A stretch of 64,000 nucleotides of DNA from Acaudatibacter sp050729515 (GTDB lineage Bacteria; Pseudomonadota; Alphaproteobacteria; Caulobacterales; Caulobacteraceae): the NCBI GenBank assembly GCA_050729515.1, contig JBOHLG010000016.1, positions 1-64,000 of the forward strand. The letters run 5' to 3'. The notes beneath the pieces are model-generated. The model ran no database searches. It was not told the DNA's origin and worked only from the letters and a program-made list of their open reading frames with translations. Within the stretch, counting starts at the first letter, position 1. Each line of letters begins with the position of its first letter. This document shows, in pieces, positions 15,685 through 24,157 of this stretch. The translations under genes were made by a program, and so were the position numbers.

Positions 15685-16878
15685 TTACGGCGCCGGCTGG
15701 CCGACGGCGGCTGATGCGGCCGTCTTCTCCTTGCCAGTCTGGTGGAAATAGCGGCGGACCAGGATCGCGCTTGCCGCCAGGACCAGGATGGTGAGGAGGA
15801 GCGGGACGGCGAGGGAGACGCCGATCGAAATGAGGCCGGCGGCCAGCAGCGAGCCGGCGACGCAGCCGATATCCCAGCCGCCCTCGCCGACGATCCAGAA
15901 GCGCATCGGGCAGGGCGCGGTCTTGGCGAGGTTGTAGATGGCCGTGGAGGTGGGGACCATCAGTCCGCCCCAGAGCGCGCCGACGGCGTTGGCGACGACC
16001 GCCAGGGCCGGGGAGTGGAGGCTCGCGGCCCGAAGCACGACGATCGCGGTCATGCCGAGGAACGTCAGGGCCGCGGCGCGTCGCCCGCCGCCGAAATCGA
16101 CATGGGCGCCGATGAGAAGGCCGCAGCTCGCCCCCACCACGCCGGCGAGCGCCATGGCTCCGCCGTAGGCGGCGTAGCTCTCCTTGAGGGCGGCGAAGAG
16201 GGCGATCTGCCAGACGAACGCCAGACCGGAGGCGAGCCAGCCGTCGCAGGCCATCAGGATCGAGCCGAGGCCCGCGAGGCGCAGGCCGGCGAAGGCGCCG
16301 CCGGCCGCCCGCGGCGCGATCTTCACATTGGGGGCGCCGATCAGGGGCGCCATGGCGGCGAGTTGGACCAGGGCGACGGCCGCGAAGGTGCCATGGGCCC
16401 CGAAGCGGGCGAGGGCGAAGCCGCCGGCGAGCGGGGCGATGATGCCGGCGGCGGCGGTGAGCGCCTCGCGGGCGGCGGTCTGGCGGCCTCGCCGCTCGGC
16501 GTCTCCGACGGCCGAGAAATAGGCGTTGTAGGCCGGCCAGTAGACGATGTCGGCGAGGGCCGAGATCCCGATGAGCGCGAAGAGGGCCGGGCCAAGGCCA
16601 TGGACGAGGGAGAGGATCGGATACTGGATCGCCATGATGGCGTTGCCGATGAGGAGCAGGGGAAGGAGGCCGACGCGGATGGCGAGGGGGAGGATCGCCG
16701 GGCGGATGCAAAAACGCACCGCGAAGATGGCGGCGATGGCGATGAGCGCCATGCTGGGCGAGAGGCCGCGCTTCACCAGATAGACGATGAAGAAGATCCC
16801 GCCGCTGTTGAAGGCGAGGGCCTGGATGGCGGTGTGGAGGTTGACGCGGCTGACCGCGCCCGAAAGCGAGAAGGCCAT
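15685..16878 (-). CDS. MFS transporter
   Basis: A 397-residue membrane protein with about twelve hydrophobic helices (first FNSGGIFFIVYLVKRGL, last VPLLLTILVLAASAILVRRY). The TM2-3 loop lacks the classic GxxxDRxGRR and instead has FCIRPAILPLAIRVG, as in divergent MFS members. No substrate-specific motif is recognised. The start at 16878 gives a short N-terminus before TM1. It stands alone, with a 491-base gap upstream, so it probably has its own promoter. Export or import direction cannot be judged from the sequence. Confidence 0.78.
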   Translation of the reverse strand: MAFSLSGAVSRVNLHTAIQALAFNSGGIFFIVYLVKRGLSPSMALIAIAAIFAVRFCIRPAILPLAIRVGLLPLLLIGNAIMAIQYPILSLVHGLGPALFALIGISALADIVYWPAYNAYFSAVGDAERRGRQTAAREALTAAAGIIAPLAGGFALARFGAHGTFAAVALVQLAAMAPLIGAPNVKIAPRAAGGAFAGLRLAGLGSILMACDGWLASGLAFVWQIALFAALKESYAAYGGAMALAGVVGASCGLLIGAHVDFGGGRRAAALTFLGMTAIVVLRAASLHSPALAVVANAVGALWGGLMVPTSTAIYNLAKTAPCPMRFWIVGEGGWDIGCVAGSLLAAGLISIGVSLAVPLLLTILVLAASAILVRRYFHQTGKEKTAASAAVGQPAP

Positions 16879-17370
16879 GAGACGCCTGAGACGATGAAGG
16901 GGAGGGGGCGCCGGCCGCGTGCGGCCGTGCGGGCGAAGTCAGAACGAGGAGCGGATGCGCTCGGAAATGACGCCCATGGGGGTGTTCCCTCTCACCGGCG
17001 CGCTCATGCCACAGCCGAGGGACGGGGTCAAACGGCGATGGGGAGACGAGGCTAACCGATCGGGGCGGTCGTTCTCAGCAGCGAATGACGGTTCTTTGGC
17101 GCTCCCTCACTTTTTGGGTCATCGGTGGGCGGACGCGCCGCCGATGTTTCGAGCGGCGCGCACAGGGATGCGGCCCGCCGATCCATGAAGCGAAGGATGA
17201 ATGGGATACCCGCTCATCCCGTGCAGCGCGAAGCGCGGACACGGGACCCAGGCAAAAGCTCGGGCGGCTCTGGCGCCGAGAGTCTTGCCTAGGCCCCGGC
17301 TTTCGCCGGGGTGAGCGGGTTTTTAGGTGGCCCGGACTAAAGCTCGCCCGTGAAGTTACCTTCGTCCGCT
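16879..17370. other. Intergenic region with repeat-like hairpin
   Basis: About 490 bases without a supportable gene between the MFS start and the selO stop. It contains GCAGCGCGAAGCGCGGAC and a strong hairpin at 17294-17311, both typical of dispersed intergenic repeats in high-GC Alphaproteobacteria. The promoter of the MFS gene should be near its right-strand start at 16878, but no clear box is visible. Confidence 0.5.
17294..17324 (+). terminator. GC-rich hairpin followed by T-run
   Basis: CCCCGGC-TTTC-GCCGGGG is a perfect 7-bp stem, followed by TGAGCGGG and then TTTTT. On the plus strand it looks like an intrinsic terminator, but no plus-strand gene ends just before it. A related GGGGTGAGCGG stretch occurs near 50795, so it may instead be a repeat. 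Confidence 0.35.
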
Positions 17371-18807
17371 TCACGGCGCCAAGCCCCAGGCGAGGCGCGC
17401 GGCGTCGATGGCGGCGAGCTTGGCCGCGAAAGGCTCCCAGTCGTCCCGCTCGGCGATGGTGGCCCAGATCGCCTCGATCTCCTCGATGAGGAGCTCCTCG
17501 GGCTCGGGGCGGGCGAACCGGGGAGCGGCGAGCCGCTCGGGCCGGTCGGGAGCATAGGCGCGCAGCTTCTCCCGGAAAACTTGGAAGGCCGCTTCGCCGT
17601 AGAGCGCGGCGCGCGGGCCGGCCAGCCCCCGCGCCTCCGATGCCAGACCGCCGAACCAGTCGAAGAAGAAGGGCTCCCAGCGCAACGCATCGCCGCCGGC
17701 GGCGAGCGCGGCGAAGGCGGAGTTGGCGAGCTCGAGATCCTCCTCCTCGGAGCGGGAGGCCAGACCCAGTCGCGCCAGGATGGCGGCGACGATCTGGCGC
17801 TGATAGGCGGCGGCGAACCCCTCGAGCGCCGGGGAGAGCGTCTCCGCCGGAGAGACGAGGGTGAGCGCGCCGGCGAGCTGGCGCAGGTTCCAGGCGACGA
17901 TCTGCGGCTGGCGGCCGAAGCGGTAGAGGCCGGTCTCGTCGAAATAGGCGGCGACGAAGTTGGGATCGTTCTTGGGGAGAAACCGGTAGGGCCCATAGTC
18001 GAAGCTCTCGCCGGTGATCGACATGTTATCGGTGTTGAGGACGCCGTGGACGAAGCCGGCGGCCATCCACCGGGCGGCGAGATGGGCGGAAAGCTCCATC
18101 ACTCGAAAAAGCAGCGCCGACGCTTTGTCTTTCTCGCGGGCCAGGTCGGGGAAGTAGGCCTCGATCACGCGCGAGACGAGTTCGCCCACCAGATCGGCGC
18201 GGCCAAAGAAGGCGCAGCGTTGGAAGGAGCCGAAGCGGATGTGGCTGTAGGAAAGGCGGGTGAGCACCGCCGAGCGGGTCGGGCTCGGCTCATCGCCGCG
18301 CATCAGGGCCTCGCCGGTCTCGATGAGGCTGAAGCTTCGGGAGGTCGGCACCCCCAGAGCCTCGAGCATGGCGGTCGCCAGCACCTCGCGCACGCCGCCC
18401 TTGAGGGTGAGCCGGCCATCGCCGGCGCGCGACCAGGGGGTGGTCCCGGAGCCCTTGGTGCCAAGGTCGAGGAGGCGGCCGGTCGCGGCCTCGCGGAGCT
18501 GGGCGAAGAGGAAGCCGCGGCCATCGCCCAGGTGGGGATTGTACACCCCGAACTGATGGCCGTGGTAGCGCAGGGCGAGGGGGCGGCGAAGGTTGCCGGC
18601 AAGGGGCGCGAAGCGCGCGAAGTGGGAAATCCACTCCTCGTCGGTGAGGGTCTCCAGCCCGACGCTCGCCGCCGCCCGATCATTGCGGAACCGGATCGTG
18701 GCCATGGGGAAGTCAGCCGGCTCGACCGGATCGGAGAACTCGGCGTTCCAGGAGGCGAAGACCGGATCGGGGCGGTAGGCTTTGGCGAGCGGCATGGGAC
18801 CGATCAT
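17371..18807 (-). CDS. selO: Protein adenylyltransferase SelO (YdiU/UPF0061)
   Basis: A 478-residue pseudokinase-fold AMPylase. Family motifs are clear: YHGHQFGVYNPHLGDGRG, LGTKGSGTTPWSR (ATP-contacting Lys and Ser), FGSFQR, MAAGFVHGVLNTDNMS (the inverted catalytic loop) and FDYGPY with the metal-binding Asp. SelO transfers AMP to Ser, Thr or Tyr of proteins and links to redox stress. The C-terminal selenocysteine or cysteine seen in some homologues is absent: the tail ends at WGLAP. The ATG at 18795 (MPLAKAYRP) is an alternative to 18807. It lies 21 bases after the antiporter gene and may be co-transcribed with it. Confidence 0.93.
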   Translation of the reverse strand: MIGPMPLAKAYRPDPVFASWNAEFSDPVEPADFPMATIRFRNDRAAASVGLETLTDEEWISHFARFAPLAGNLRRPLALRYHGHQFGVYNPHLGDGRGFLFAQLREAATGRLLDLGTKGSGTTPWSRAGDGRLTLKGGVREVLATAMLEALGVPTSRSFSLIETGEALMRGDEPSPTRSAVLTRLSYSHIRFGSFQRCAFFGRADLVGELVSRVIEAYFPDLAREKDKASALLFRVMELSAHLAARWMAAGFVHGVLNTDNMSITGESFDYGPYRFLPKNDPNFVAAYFDETGLYRFGRQPQIVAWNLRQLAGALTLVSPAETLSPALEGFAAAYQRQIVAAILARLGLASRSEEEDLELANSAFAALAAGGDALRWEPFFFDWFGGLASEARGLAGPRAALYGEAAFQVFREKLRAYAPDRPERLAAPRFARPEPEELLIEEIEAIWATIAERDDWEPFAAKLAAIDAARLAWGLAP

Positions 18808-18828
18808 CCCAGGTCGTCGCCGGGGGCG

Positions 18829-20076
18829 CTATGGCTCCGGCGAAGGCGCCGGCGAGGCCCGGCCGTGGATCGCTCTCACCAGAGCCGGGAAGGTGAGGCC
18901 CTGGATGGCGACCGAGAGGGTCGCGACGATGAAGGTCGCCTCGAGCAGCAGGGGGCGGGCCGCAACGGCCGGAATGCTGAGCGCCAGGGCGAGCGAGAGC
19001 GCGCCGTGGAGGCCGCCCCAGGCCAGCAGGACGCCGGCCCCGCGCTTCTCTTCCCGGAGGCGGAAATACGCGCCCCATGGCAGGACGACGATCAGCCGCG
19101 CGGCCAGGACCAGGCCCAGTGCGATCAGGCAGAGCGGCGCCCAGGACCATTCGAAGCGAACGGCGATCACCTGGAGGCCCAGCAGCAGGAAGAGCAGGGC
19201 GTTGAGGATCTCGTCGACCAGTCGCCAGAAGCTGCGGAGAAACGCGTCCGACGGCCGCACGCCTCCCACGCCCGAGCCGACCGAAAAGCCGGCCCCGACG
19301 ACGGCGATCGGGCCGCTCACGTCCAGCGCCCGGGCCCCGGCGTAGATCCCCATGGCGAGGGCGAGCGACAGGCTGACCGCGACCGTGGAGTCATCGACCG
19401 CGCGCAGGGCCGCCAGGGTGAGGAAACCCGCCGCCGCCCCGAGCGCGAGACCGCCGGCGGACTGGGCGATGACGCTCAGAACCGCGTGCGAGAGGTTCGG
19501 CGCCGAGCCGGCCGCATAGGCGAGGAGGGCGGAGAAGATCACGATGCCGACGCCGTCATTGAGGAGCGCTTCGCCCTGGAGAACCACTTGAAGCGCTTCG
19601 GAGAGCCGGCGTCTCTTCACCGTGGCCAGCACGGCGATCGGGTCGGTGGGGCTGATCAGGGCGCCGAAGACAAGCGCCCAGGGAAGGGTGAGCGCAATGC
19701 CGAGGGCCCGCGCGGCGAGGAAGAGGCCGCTGCCGACGATGAAGGTCGAGACGACGACTCCCGCCGTCGCCAGGCTCGCCACCGCGAGAAGGCGGCGGCG
19801 AAGCTCGGCGAGGTCGACCTGCATGGCCCCGGCGAAGAGCAGGAACGCCAGAAGGTAGCCCAGGACCGCCTTGGCGAAATCCACGCTCTCGACGCCGGCG
19901 AGGACGGCGCCGGCCAGATGCGGCGAGGCCGGCCGTATGGCGAGCAGGATGAGGGCGGCGGCGATCCCGACCAGCAGCATGGCGACGCTCGGCGGCAGAT
20001 CGAGGGTGCGCGCGTTCAGCCATTTGACGATGGCGAGAAGAACGAGGAACAGGGCGGCGAGCGCGAAGGCGGACAG
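18829..20076 (-). CDS. CPA1 sodium/proton antiporter (NhaP-like), probable CTG start
   Basis: A cation:proton antiporter with about twelve membrane helices. The GALISPTDPIAVLATV segment holds the transport-active Asp, followed by LQGEALLNDGVGIVIF and a WGGLHGALSLALAL helix. The first conventional start codon (ATG, 19980) would cut off TM1. The frame stays open upstream and encodes LSAFALAALFLVLLAIVKW, a proper first helix. The only start-like codon there is CTG at 20076, preceded by GGAG eight bases away, giving 415 residues. It probably exports Na+ in exchange for H+ at the inner membrane. The start is inferred; the rest is firm. Confidence 0.8.
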   Translation of the reverse strand: MSAFALAALFLVLLAIVKWLNARTLDLPPSVAMLLVGIAAALILLAIRPASPHLAGAVLAGVESVDFAKAVLGYLLAFLLFAGAMQVDLAELRRRLLAVASLATAGVVVSTFIVGSGLFLAARALGIALTLPWALVFGALISPTDPIAVLATVKRRRLSEALQVVLQGEALLNDGVGIVIFSALLAYAAGSAPNLSHAVLSVIAQSAGGLALGAAAGFLTLAALRAVDDSTVAVSLSLALAMGIYAGARALDVSGPIAVVGAGFSVGSGVGGVRPSDAFLRSFWRLVDEILNALLFLLLGLQVIAVRFEWSWAPLCLIALGLVLAARLIVVLPWGAYFRLREEKRGAGVLLAWGGLHGALSLALALSIPAVAARPLLLEATFIVATLSVAIQGLTFPALVRAIHGRASPAPSPEP

Positions 20077-20469
20077 GGCTTTTCTCCAGCGACGCGGCGC
20101 CGCGCGCCGAGCCGTGAAGGCAATGAGCCCAAATCCCGAGCACGCTCAATCGCGATCGAGCGCCGCCTTCGCTCGAGCCAAGGTTCGGAGGCCTTGCGGG
20201 GCATCCTCCGGCGCTCCTTCCCTCGCCCCCTCCACTGCCCCGGCGGAGCCGCCCCTTCCCGCCCCCGCGCGAACGCGGCCCCCCTTCGGCCGCTTCGCGG
20301 CCACTTCCCCCAAAAGGGGGCAGAGAGGGGCGGACTTCCCCCAGAGGGGGCAGAGAAGCGCCGCGCCACCTCCCCCGACCGGAATCGGGGGAGGAGAAGA
20401 GCGCGGCGGATCGACGAATCGACCTCGCCTGTGGGAGGCTGGGATTTCGACAGGCTGGGAACGACAACC
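20077..20469. repeat. Intergenic cluster of four hairpins
   Basis: About 390 bases without a gene between the divergent antiporter and M61 peptidase genes. It has consecutive stems: GGCCGC/GCGGCC at 20288-20302, CCCCC/GGGGG at 20307-20320, a near-copy CCCCC/GGGGG at 20338-20350, and a perfect 10-bp stem CCTCCCCCGA/TCGGGGGAGG at 20369-20394. The second and third hairpins belong to a direct repeat ending GGGGGCAGAGA. No promoter box could be singled out. Confidence 0.65.
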
Positions 20470-22395
20470 GTGCCTCTGTGGCCCCGTCTCTTCATCGTCC
20501 TGGCCGCCTCGATGTCGATCGCAGCGACAAGATCGGGCGAGCCGCAGCCGGCCCCCGCCGCCCCGCCCATCCCGACCCCCCGCGACATCGCCTTTCCCGG
20601 CGTCATCGATCTGGCGGTGGACGCGACCGACACCGCCCACGCCATCTTCGGGGTGAAAGAGACCATCCCGGTTGCGCGAGCCGGCCCCATGATCCTCCTC
20701 TTTCCCAAGTGGCTTCCGGGGGACCATTCGCCTTCCGGACATATCGACCGCCTGGCCGGGCTCGAGATCCGCGCCGGCGGCTCGCGCGTCGCCTGGCGGC
20801 GCGATCCCATCGACATGTACGCCTTCCACCTCGACGTCCCGGTCGGAGCGCGGCGCCTGGACCTCACCTTCCAGTTCCTCACCCCGGCGAGCGCCTCGGA
20901 AGGCCGCATGGCGGTGAGTCCGGCCATCGTCGACCTGGAGTGGAACGAGGTCGTGCTCTATCCGGCCGGCTATTTCTCCCGCGACATCGAGGTGAGGCCG
21001 AGCGTCACGCTGCCTGCCGGTTTTTCCTTCGCCACCGCCCTATCGACCGCCTCAAAGAGCGCGGCGGGCGCCGCGTTCTCGCCGGTCCCGTTGAACGAGC
21101 TCGTCGATTCCCCACTCGTCGCCGGCCGCTGGTTCAAGCGCTTCGACCTCGACCCGGGCGCAAAGCCCAGCGTCAACCTCGATGTCTTCGCCGACCGGGA
21201 AGACGAGCTCGCGATCACCCCGGGCGAGCTCGCCGACCATCGCGCCCTGGTCGCCCAGGTCGAAAGGCTCTTCGGGGCGACCCACTACGACCACTACGAC
21301 TTCCTCCTCTGGCTCAGCGATCGCCTGGGCGGGGAGGGGCTGGAGCACCATCAGTCGAGCGAGGATGGGACCAAACCGGGCTATTTCACCGAGTGGGAGG
21401 ATCTCGCCGCCGAGCGCGATCTCTTGCCCCACGAATACACCCATTCCTGGAATGGCAAGTTCCGCCGTCCCGCCGACCTGTGGGCGGCGAACTTCAACAC
21501 GCCGGAGCGCAATTCCCTCCTCTGGGTCTACGAGGGCCAGACCCAGTACTGGGGCTTCGTGCTGGCGGCCCGCTCAGGCCTGCTGACGAGGGCGCAGACG
21601 CTGGACGCCCTGGCCGAGGTCGCCGCCGTCTTCGGAAGCCGACCGGGCCGGGTGTGGCGCGATCTCGAGGACACCACCGAAACGCCGATCATCGATCTTG
21701 GAGACACCGAGCCCTGGCCGAGCTGGCAGAGGGGCGAGGACTACTATTCCGAGGGCCAGCTCGTCTGGCTCGACGTCGACACCCTGATCCGCAAGCTCTC
21801 GGGGGGAAAACGCTCGCTCGACGACTTCGCCAGGCTCTTCTTCGGACCGCCCTCGACCGGGCCTGTCACCCGCACCTACAGGTTCGAGGATCTGGTCGCG
21901 GCCCTGAACCAGGTCCAGCCCTACGACTGGGCGAGTTTCCTCCACGAGCGCCTCACCGGACATGGCCCGGAGGGACCGCTCGACGGCATCACCCGAGGCG
22001 GCTACCGTCTCGTCTTCACCGACAAGGAGTCCGCCTACCAGAAGAGCGAGGAGAAGGATTACGAGGACGCCGACTTCACCTTCTCGATCGGGCTGGACGT
22101 CGGCAAGGAGGGCGGCCTCGAGGACGTGCTCTGGGCCGGACCGAGCTTCAAGGCGGGCCTGCGCAAGGGGGCCAAGCTGATCGCCGTGAACGGCGAGGCG
22201 TACGACGCCGAAACGCTCTCCCGGGCGATCGCCGAGGCCAAGACGACGACCGCGCCCATCGCGCTCCTGGTCAAGCAGGACGAGCGCTACTTCACCGCAG
22301 AAGTCGATTACCATGGCGGACTGCGCTACCCACATTTGGAGCCGGCGGGGACCGGCCCGCGACTGCTGGATGCGATCCTCGCCGCTCGACCGTGA
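20470..22395 (+). CDS. M61 family metallopeptidase (glycyl aminopeptidase-like) with PDZ domain
   Basis: A 641-residue secreted or periplasmic peptidase. From the GTG at 20470 the N-terminus is a short signal peptide (PLWPRLFIVLAASMSIAA). The N-terminal beta domain runs to about residue 220. The gluzincin site HEYTH is at 321-325, followed by the downstream zinc-ligand Glu in LLWVYEGQTQYW. A PDZ domain fills the last ~100 residues (VLWAGPSFKAGLRKGAKLIAVNG is its start, cut here to key elements GPSFKAGL and KLIAVNG). M61 enzymes cleave N-terminal Gly or Ala residues. It sits alone, flanked by convergent DUF3089 downstream. Confidence 0.9.
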   Translation: MPLWPRLFIVLAASMSIAATRSGEPQPAPAAPPIPTPRDIAFPGVIDLAVDATDTAHAIFGVKETIPVARAGPMILLFPKWLPGDHSPSGHIDRLAGLEIRAGGSRVAWRRDPIDMYAFHLDVPVGARRLDLTFQFLTPASASEGRMAVSPAIVDLEWNEVVLYPAGYFSRDIEVRPSVTLPAGFSFATALSTASKSAAGAAFSPVPLNELVDSPLVAGRWFKRFDLDPGAKPSVNLDVFADREDELAITPGELADHRALVAQVERLFGATHYDHYDFLLWLSDRLGGEGLEHHQSSEDGTKPGYFTEWEDLAAERDLLPHEYTHSWNGKFRRPADLWAANFNTPERNSLLWVYEGQTQYWGFVLAARSGLLTRAQTLDALAEVAAVFGSRPGRVWRDLEDTTETPIIDLGDTEPWPSWQRGEDYYSEGQLVWLDVDTLIRKLSGGKRSLDDFARLFFGPPSTGPVTRTYRFEDLVAALNQVQPYDWASFLHERLTGHGPEGPLDGITRGGYRLVFTDKESAYQKSEEKDYEDADFTFSIGLDVGKEGGLEDVLWAGPSFKAGLRKGAKLIAVNGEAYDAETLSRAIAEAKTTTAPIALLVKQDERYFTAEVDYHGGLRYPHLEPAGTGPRLLDAILAARP

Positions 22396-22410
22396 CGCGT
22401 GCGCCTGATC

Positions 22411-23610
22411 TCACCGCCGCTCGACCCAGGCGTTCGCCTCATCGCGGACGATGTCGACGAGATTGCCCATGGCGAGATTGGCGTCGATGAGGTGCAGGCC
22501 CCAGTTCTTCTGGACCTCGCCGCCGATCACCACGTCGCCGGGAATGTCCTTGGCCCGCCGCCCGCCGGGGTTGGGGACCACATGGATCGCCAGGTAGTGG
22601 AAGGGCGGCGCGAGCACGCAGCGGGCGGTGAGCATGCCGGGCAGGGTGACGAAGGGAGTGGTGATCGCCTTTCCCTGGTCCCAGTTCACCGGAACCGCCG
22701 CTCCGGCGGCGATGAAGGTGTTTCCCGAAGGGAAGTAGCTCTCGAGCGCTCCCTCGCCCCCCGAAGGGTTCGCCGGATTGACGCAGGCGGCGATGAGATC
22801 GTCGCTGGGAGTCCTCAGGCGGCCCAGGAACCCGCCTGGAGGCGGCGGGCTGGTCTCCCGATAGGAGGCGTAGGCGAAGACGCAGCCAGTCTCCGAACCG
22901 GCCTCGCAGAGCGGGACGTGCTGGAACGCCCCTCCGACCCGCTTTCCGTTCGGAACCGGGAGGCTGGTCCCCATCAGGATCGCCGAGACGAGCAGCTTTT
23001 CCTCCGGCTTGCCGTCGATCTCCTTCTTGATGAGCTCGGTCAGCATGCCCGAGCCCTGGGAGTGGCCGATGAGGACGACGCCGCGGCCGTGGTTGTCGTG
23101 GGCGAGATAGTAGTTCCAGGCGTCGAGCACGTCGTCGTAGGCGGTGTCCGGATTGACCCCGGCCATGGAAAGCGGCGCTCCGCGCATGCGGGCGATGAGA
23201 GAGGTCAGGGTGAACTGACGGTAGATCGGCGCGTAGGTCCGGCAGACGGCGGAAAAGCGCGCGAACTGCTGGGCGACGACCACGCGTTCGGCCCGCTCGA
23301 CCTTCATCGTCGCCAAGACGCCAGGATCCGTCGAGACGGTGGGATAGACATAGAAGCAGTCCACCTTGGGATCCGCCGCCTTCTCGAACGGCTCGACGCG
23401 CGTGGCGCCGTCGGCCGCGATAGCGGTGGCGTCGAGGTCGATGTCGCAGGCATCGCCCTTGCGGTCCGGCAAGCAGAGCCAGTTCGCCCCATTGGCGTAA
23501 TCGTTGTGGACGACCGGCGGCGGCGCCGCTTGGGCCGGTTGAGCGCGCGGCGCTCCGGCCGCCCCCAGGGCCATCGCCGCGGTGATCGCGGCGCACAGGA
23601 CGAACTTCAT
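22411..23610 (-). CDS. DUF3089 domain protein (secreted lipase-like hydrolase)
   Basis: A 399-residue exported protein. The signal peptide is KFVLCAAITAAMALGAAGA with a likely AQA cleavage. It has the DUF3089 pattern: NWLCLPDRKGDACDIDLDAT, DCFYVYPTVSTD, the nucleophile elbow GHSQGSG and a C-terminal HLIDANLAMGNL. Members belong to the alpha/beta-hydrolase superfamily and are thought to be esterases or lipases. Four or more cysteines suggest periplasmic disulfides. It is convergent with the M61 peptidase and runs in the same direction as the AprI-type inhibitor upstream (65-base gap). Function beyond hydrolase is unknown. Confidence 0.88.
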   Translation of the reverse strand: MKFVLCAAITAAMALGAAGAPRAQPAQAAPPPVVHNDYANGANWLCLPDRKGDACDIDLDATAIAADGATRVEPFEKAADPKVDCFYVYPTVSTDPGVLATMKVERAERVVVAQQFARFSAVCRTYAPIYRQFTLTSLIARMRGAPLSMAGVNPDTAYDDVLDAWNYYLAHDNHGRGVVLIGHSQGSGMLTELIKKEIDGKPEEKLLVSAILMGTSLPVPNGKRVGGAFQHVPLCEAGSETGCVFAYASYRETSPPPPGGFLGRLRTPSDDLIAACVNPANPSGGEGALESYFPSGNTFIAAGAAVPVNWDQGKAITTPFVTLPGMLTARCVLAPPFHYLAIHVVPNPGGRRAKDIPGDVVIGGEVQKNWGLHLIDANLAMGNLVDIVRDEANAWVERR

Positions 23611-23675
23611 CTGTTCCCCTCCGGCCTTGGTGCTAGAGAGTCCTATAGGCCGCGGGCGCGAGGCGTGAAAAGGGG

Positions 23676-24110
23676 TCAGTCGCCTCGAGGGCGAAGGTGG
23701 GCCGGGCCCCGGCGGAGCTGGATGTCGAGGCCGCTGGGCTCGCGAGAGACGAGCAGGCTGTCGCTCCAGCGGCTGAAGCCGACGTGTGCGCCATTGGCGC
23801 CGAGCAGCGCCGCGCCTCCGGGCGCCGGCCGCCAGGCGGCGACCGCGAAGGGAAGGACGCCGTTGCAGCTAGCCGCGTCGCGCACCCTGAAGCCGAGCGA
23901 GCCGCTGCGCGCGCCGCTAAGGCGCAGGCTGCAGAGGCTCCGGCCGTGTGATTCGATGGTCCAGATCCCGACCGCCTGGCCGGGGGTGAGCGTCTGACCG
24001 GTCGCATGATCGGTGGTCGAGCCCGGCCCGCCCTGCTGGGCGAGAGCTGGGGCGGCGCAGAGCGGAAGGACGAGCGCCAGCGCGGCGCAGAGTGGGATCT
24101 TGGCTTTCAT
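23676..24110 (-). CDS. AprI/Inh family protease inhibitor
   Basis: A 144-residue exported protein with signal peptide KIPLCAALALVLPLCAAPALA. The mature part has the Inh beta-barrel features: AVGIWTIES, a disulfide-forming Cys pair (SLCSLRLSG and ASCNGVLP), VAAWRPAPGG and GFSRWSDSLLVS. In Pseudomonas and Erwinia such proteins block serralysin metalloproteases by inserting their N-terminus into the zinc site. No serralysin lies in this window. The ATG at 24110 is the only start that keeps the signal peptide intact. It sits 47 bases beyond the cobS stop and could share its transcript. Confidence 0.8.
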   Translation of the reverse strand: MKAKIPLCAALALVLPLCAAPALAQQGGPGSTTDHATGQTLTPGQAVGIWTIESHGRSLCSLRLSGARSGSLGFRVRDAASCNGVLPFAVAAWRPAPGGAALLGANGAHVGFSRWSDSLLVSREPSGLDIQLRRGPAHLRPRGD

Positions 24111-24157
24111 GGCCCTGCGGAAACGCGCGAGAGCGCGGGTCGGTTTCGGGCCGAGCC

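Noticed and set aside
17085..17489. Plus-strand open frame of 134 codons in the gap before selO
   Set aside because: It overlaps the selO 3' end antisense, has no family resemblance and passes through repeat-like hairpins.
17350..20469. Continuous open frame extending the M61 peptidase more than 1000 residues upstream
   Set aside because: The extension runs antisense through selO and the antiporter and has no domain; the signal peptide at GTG 20470 marks the real start.
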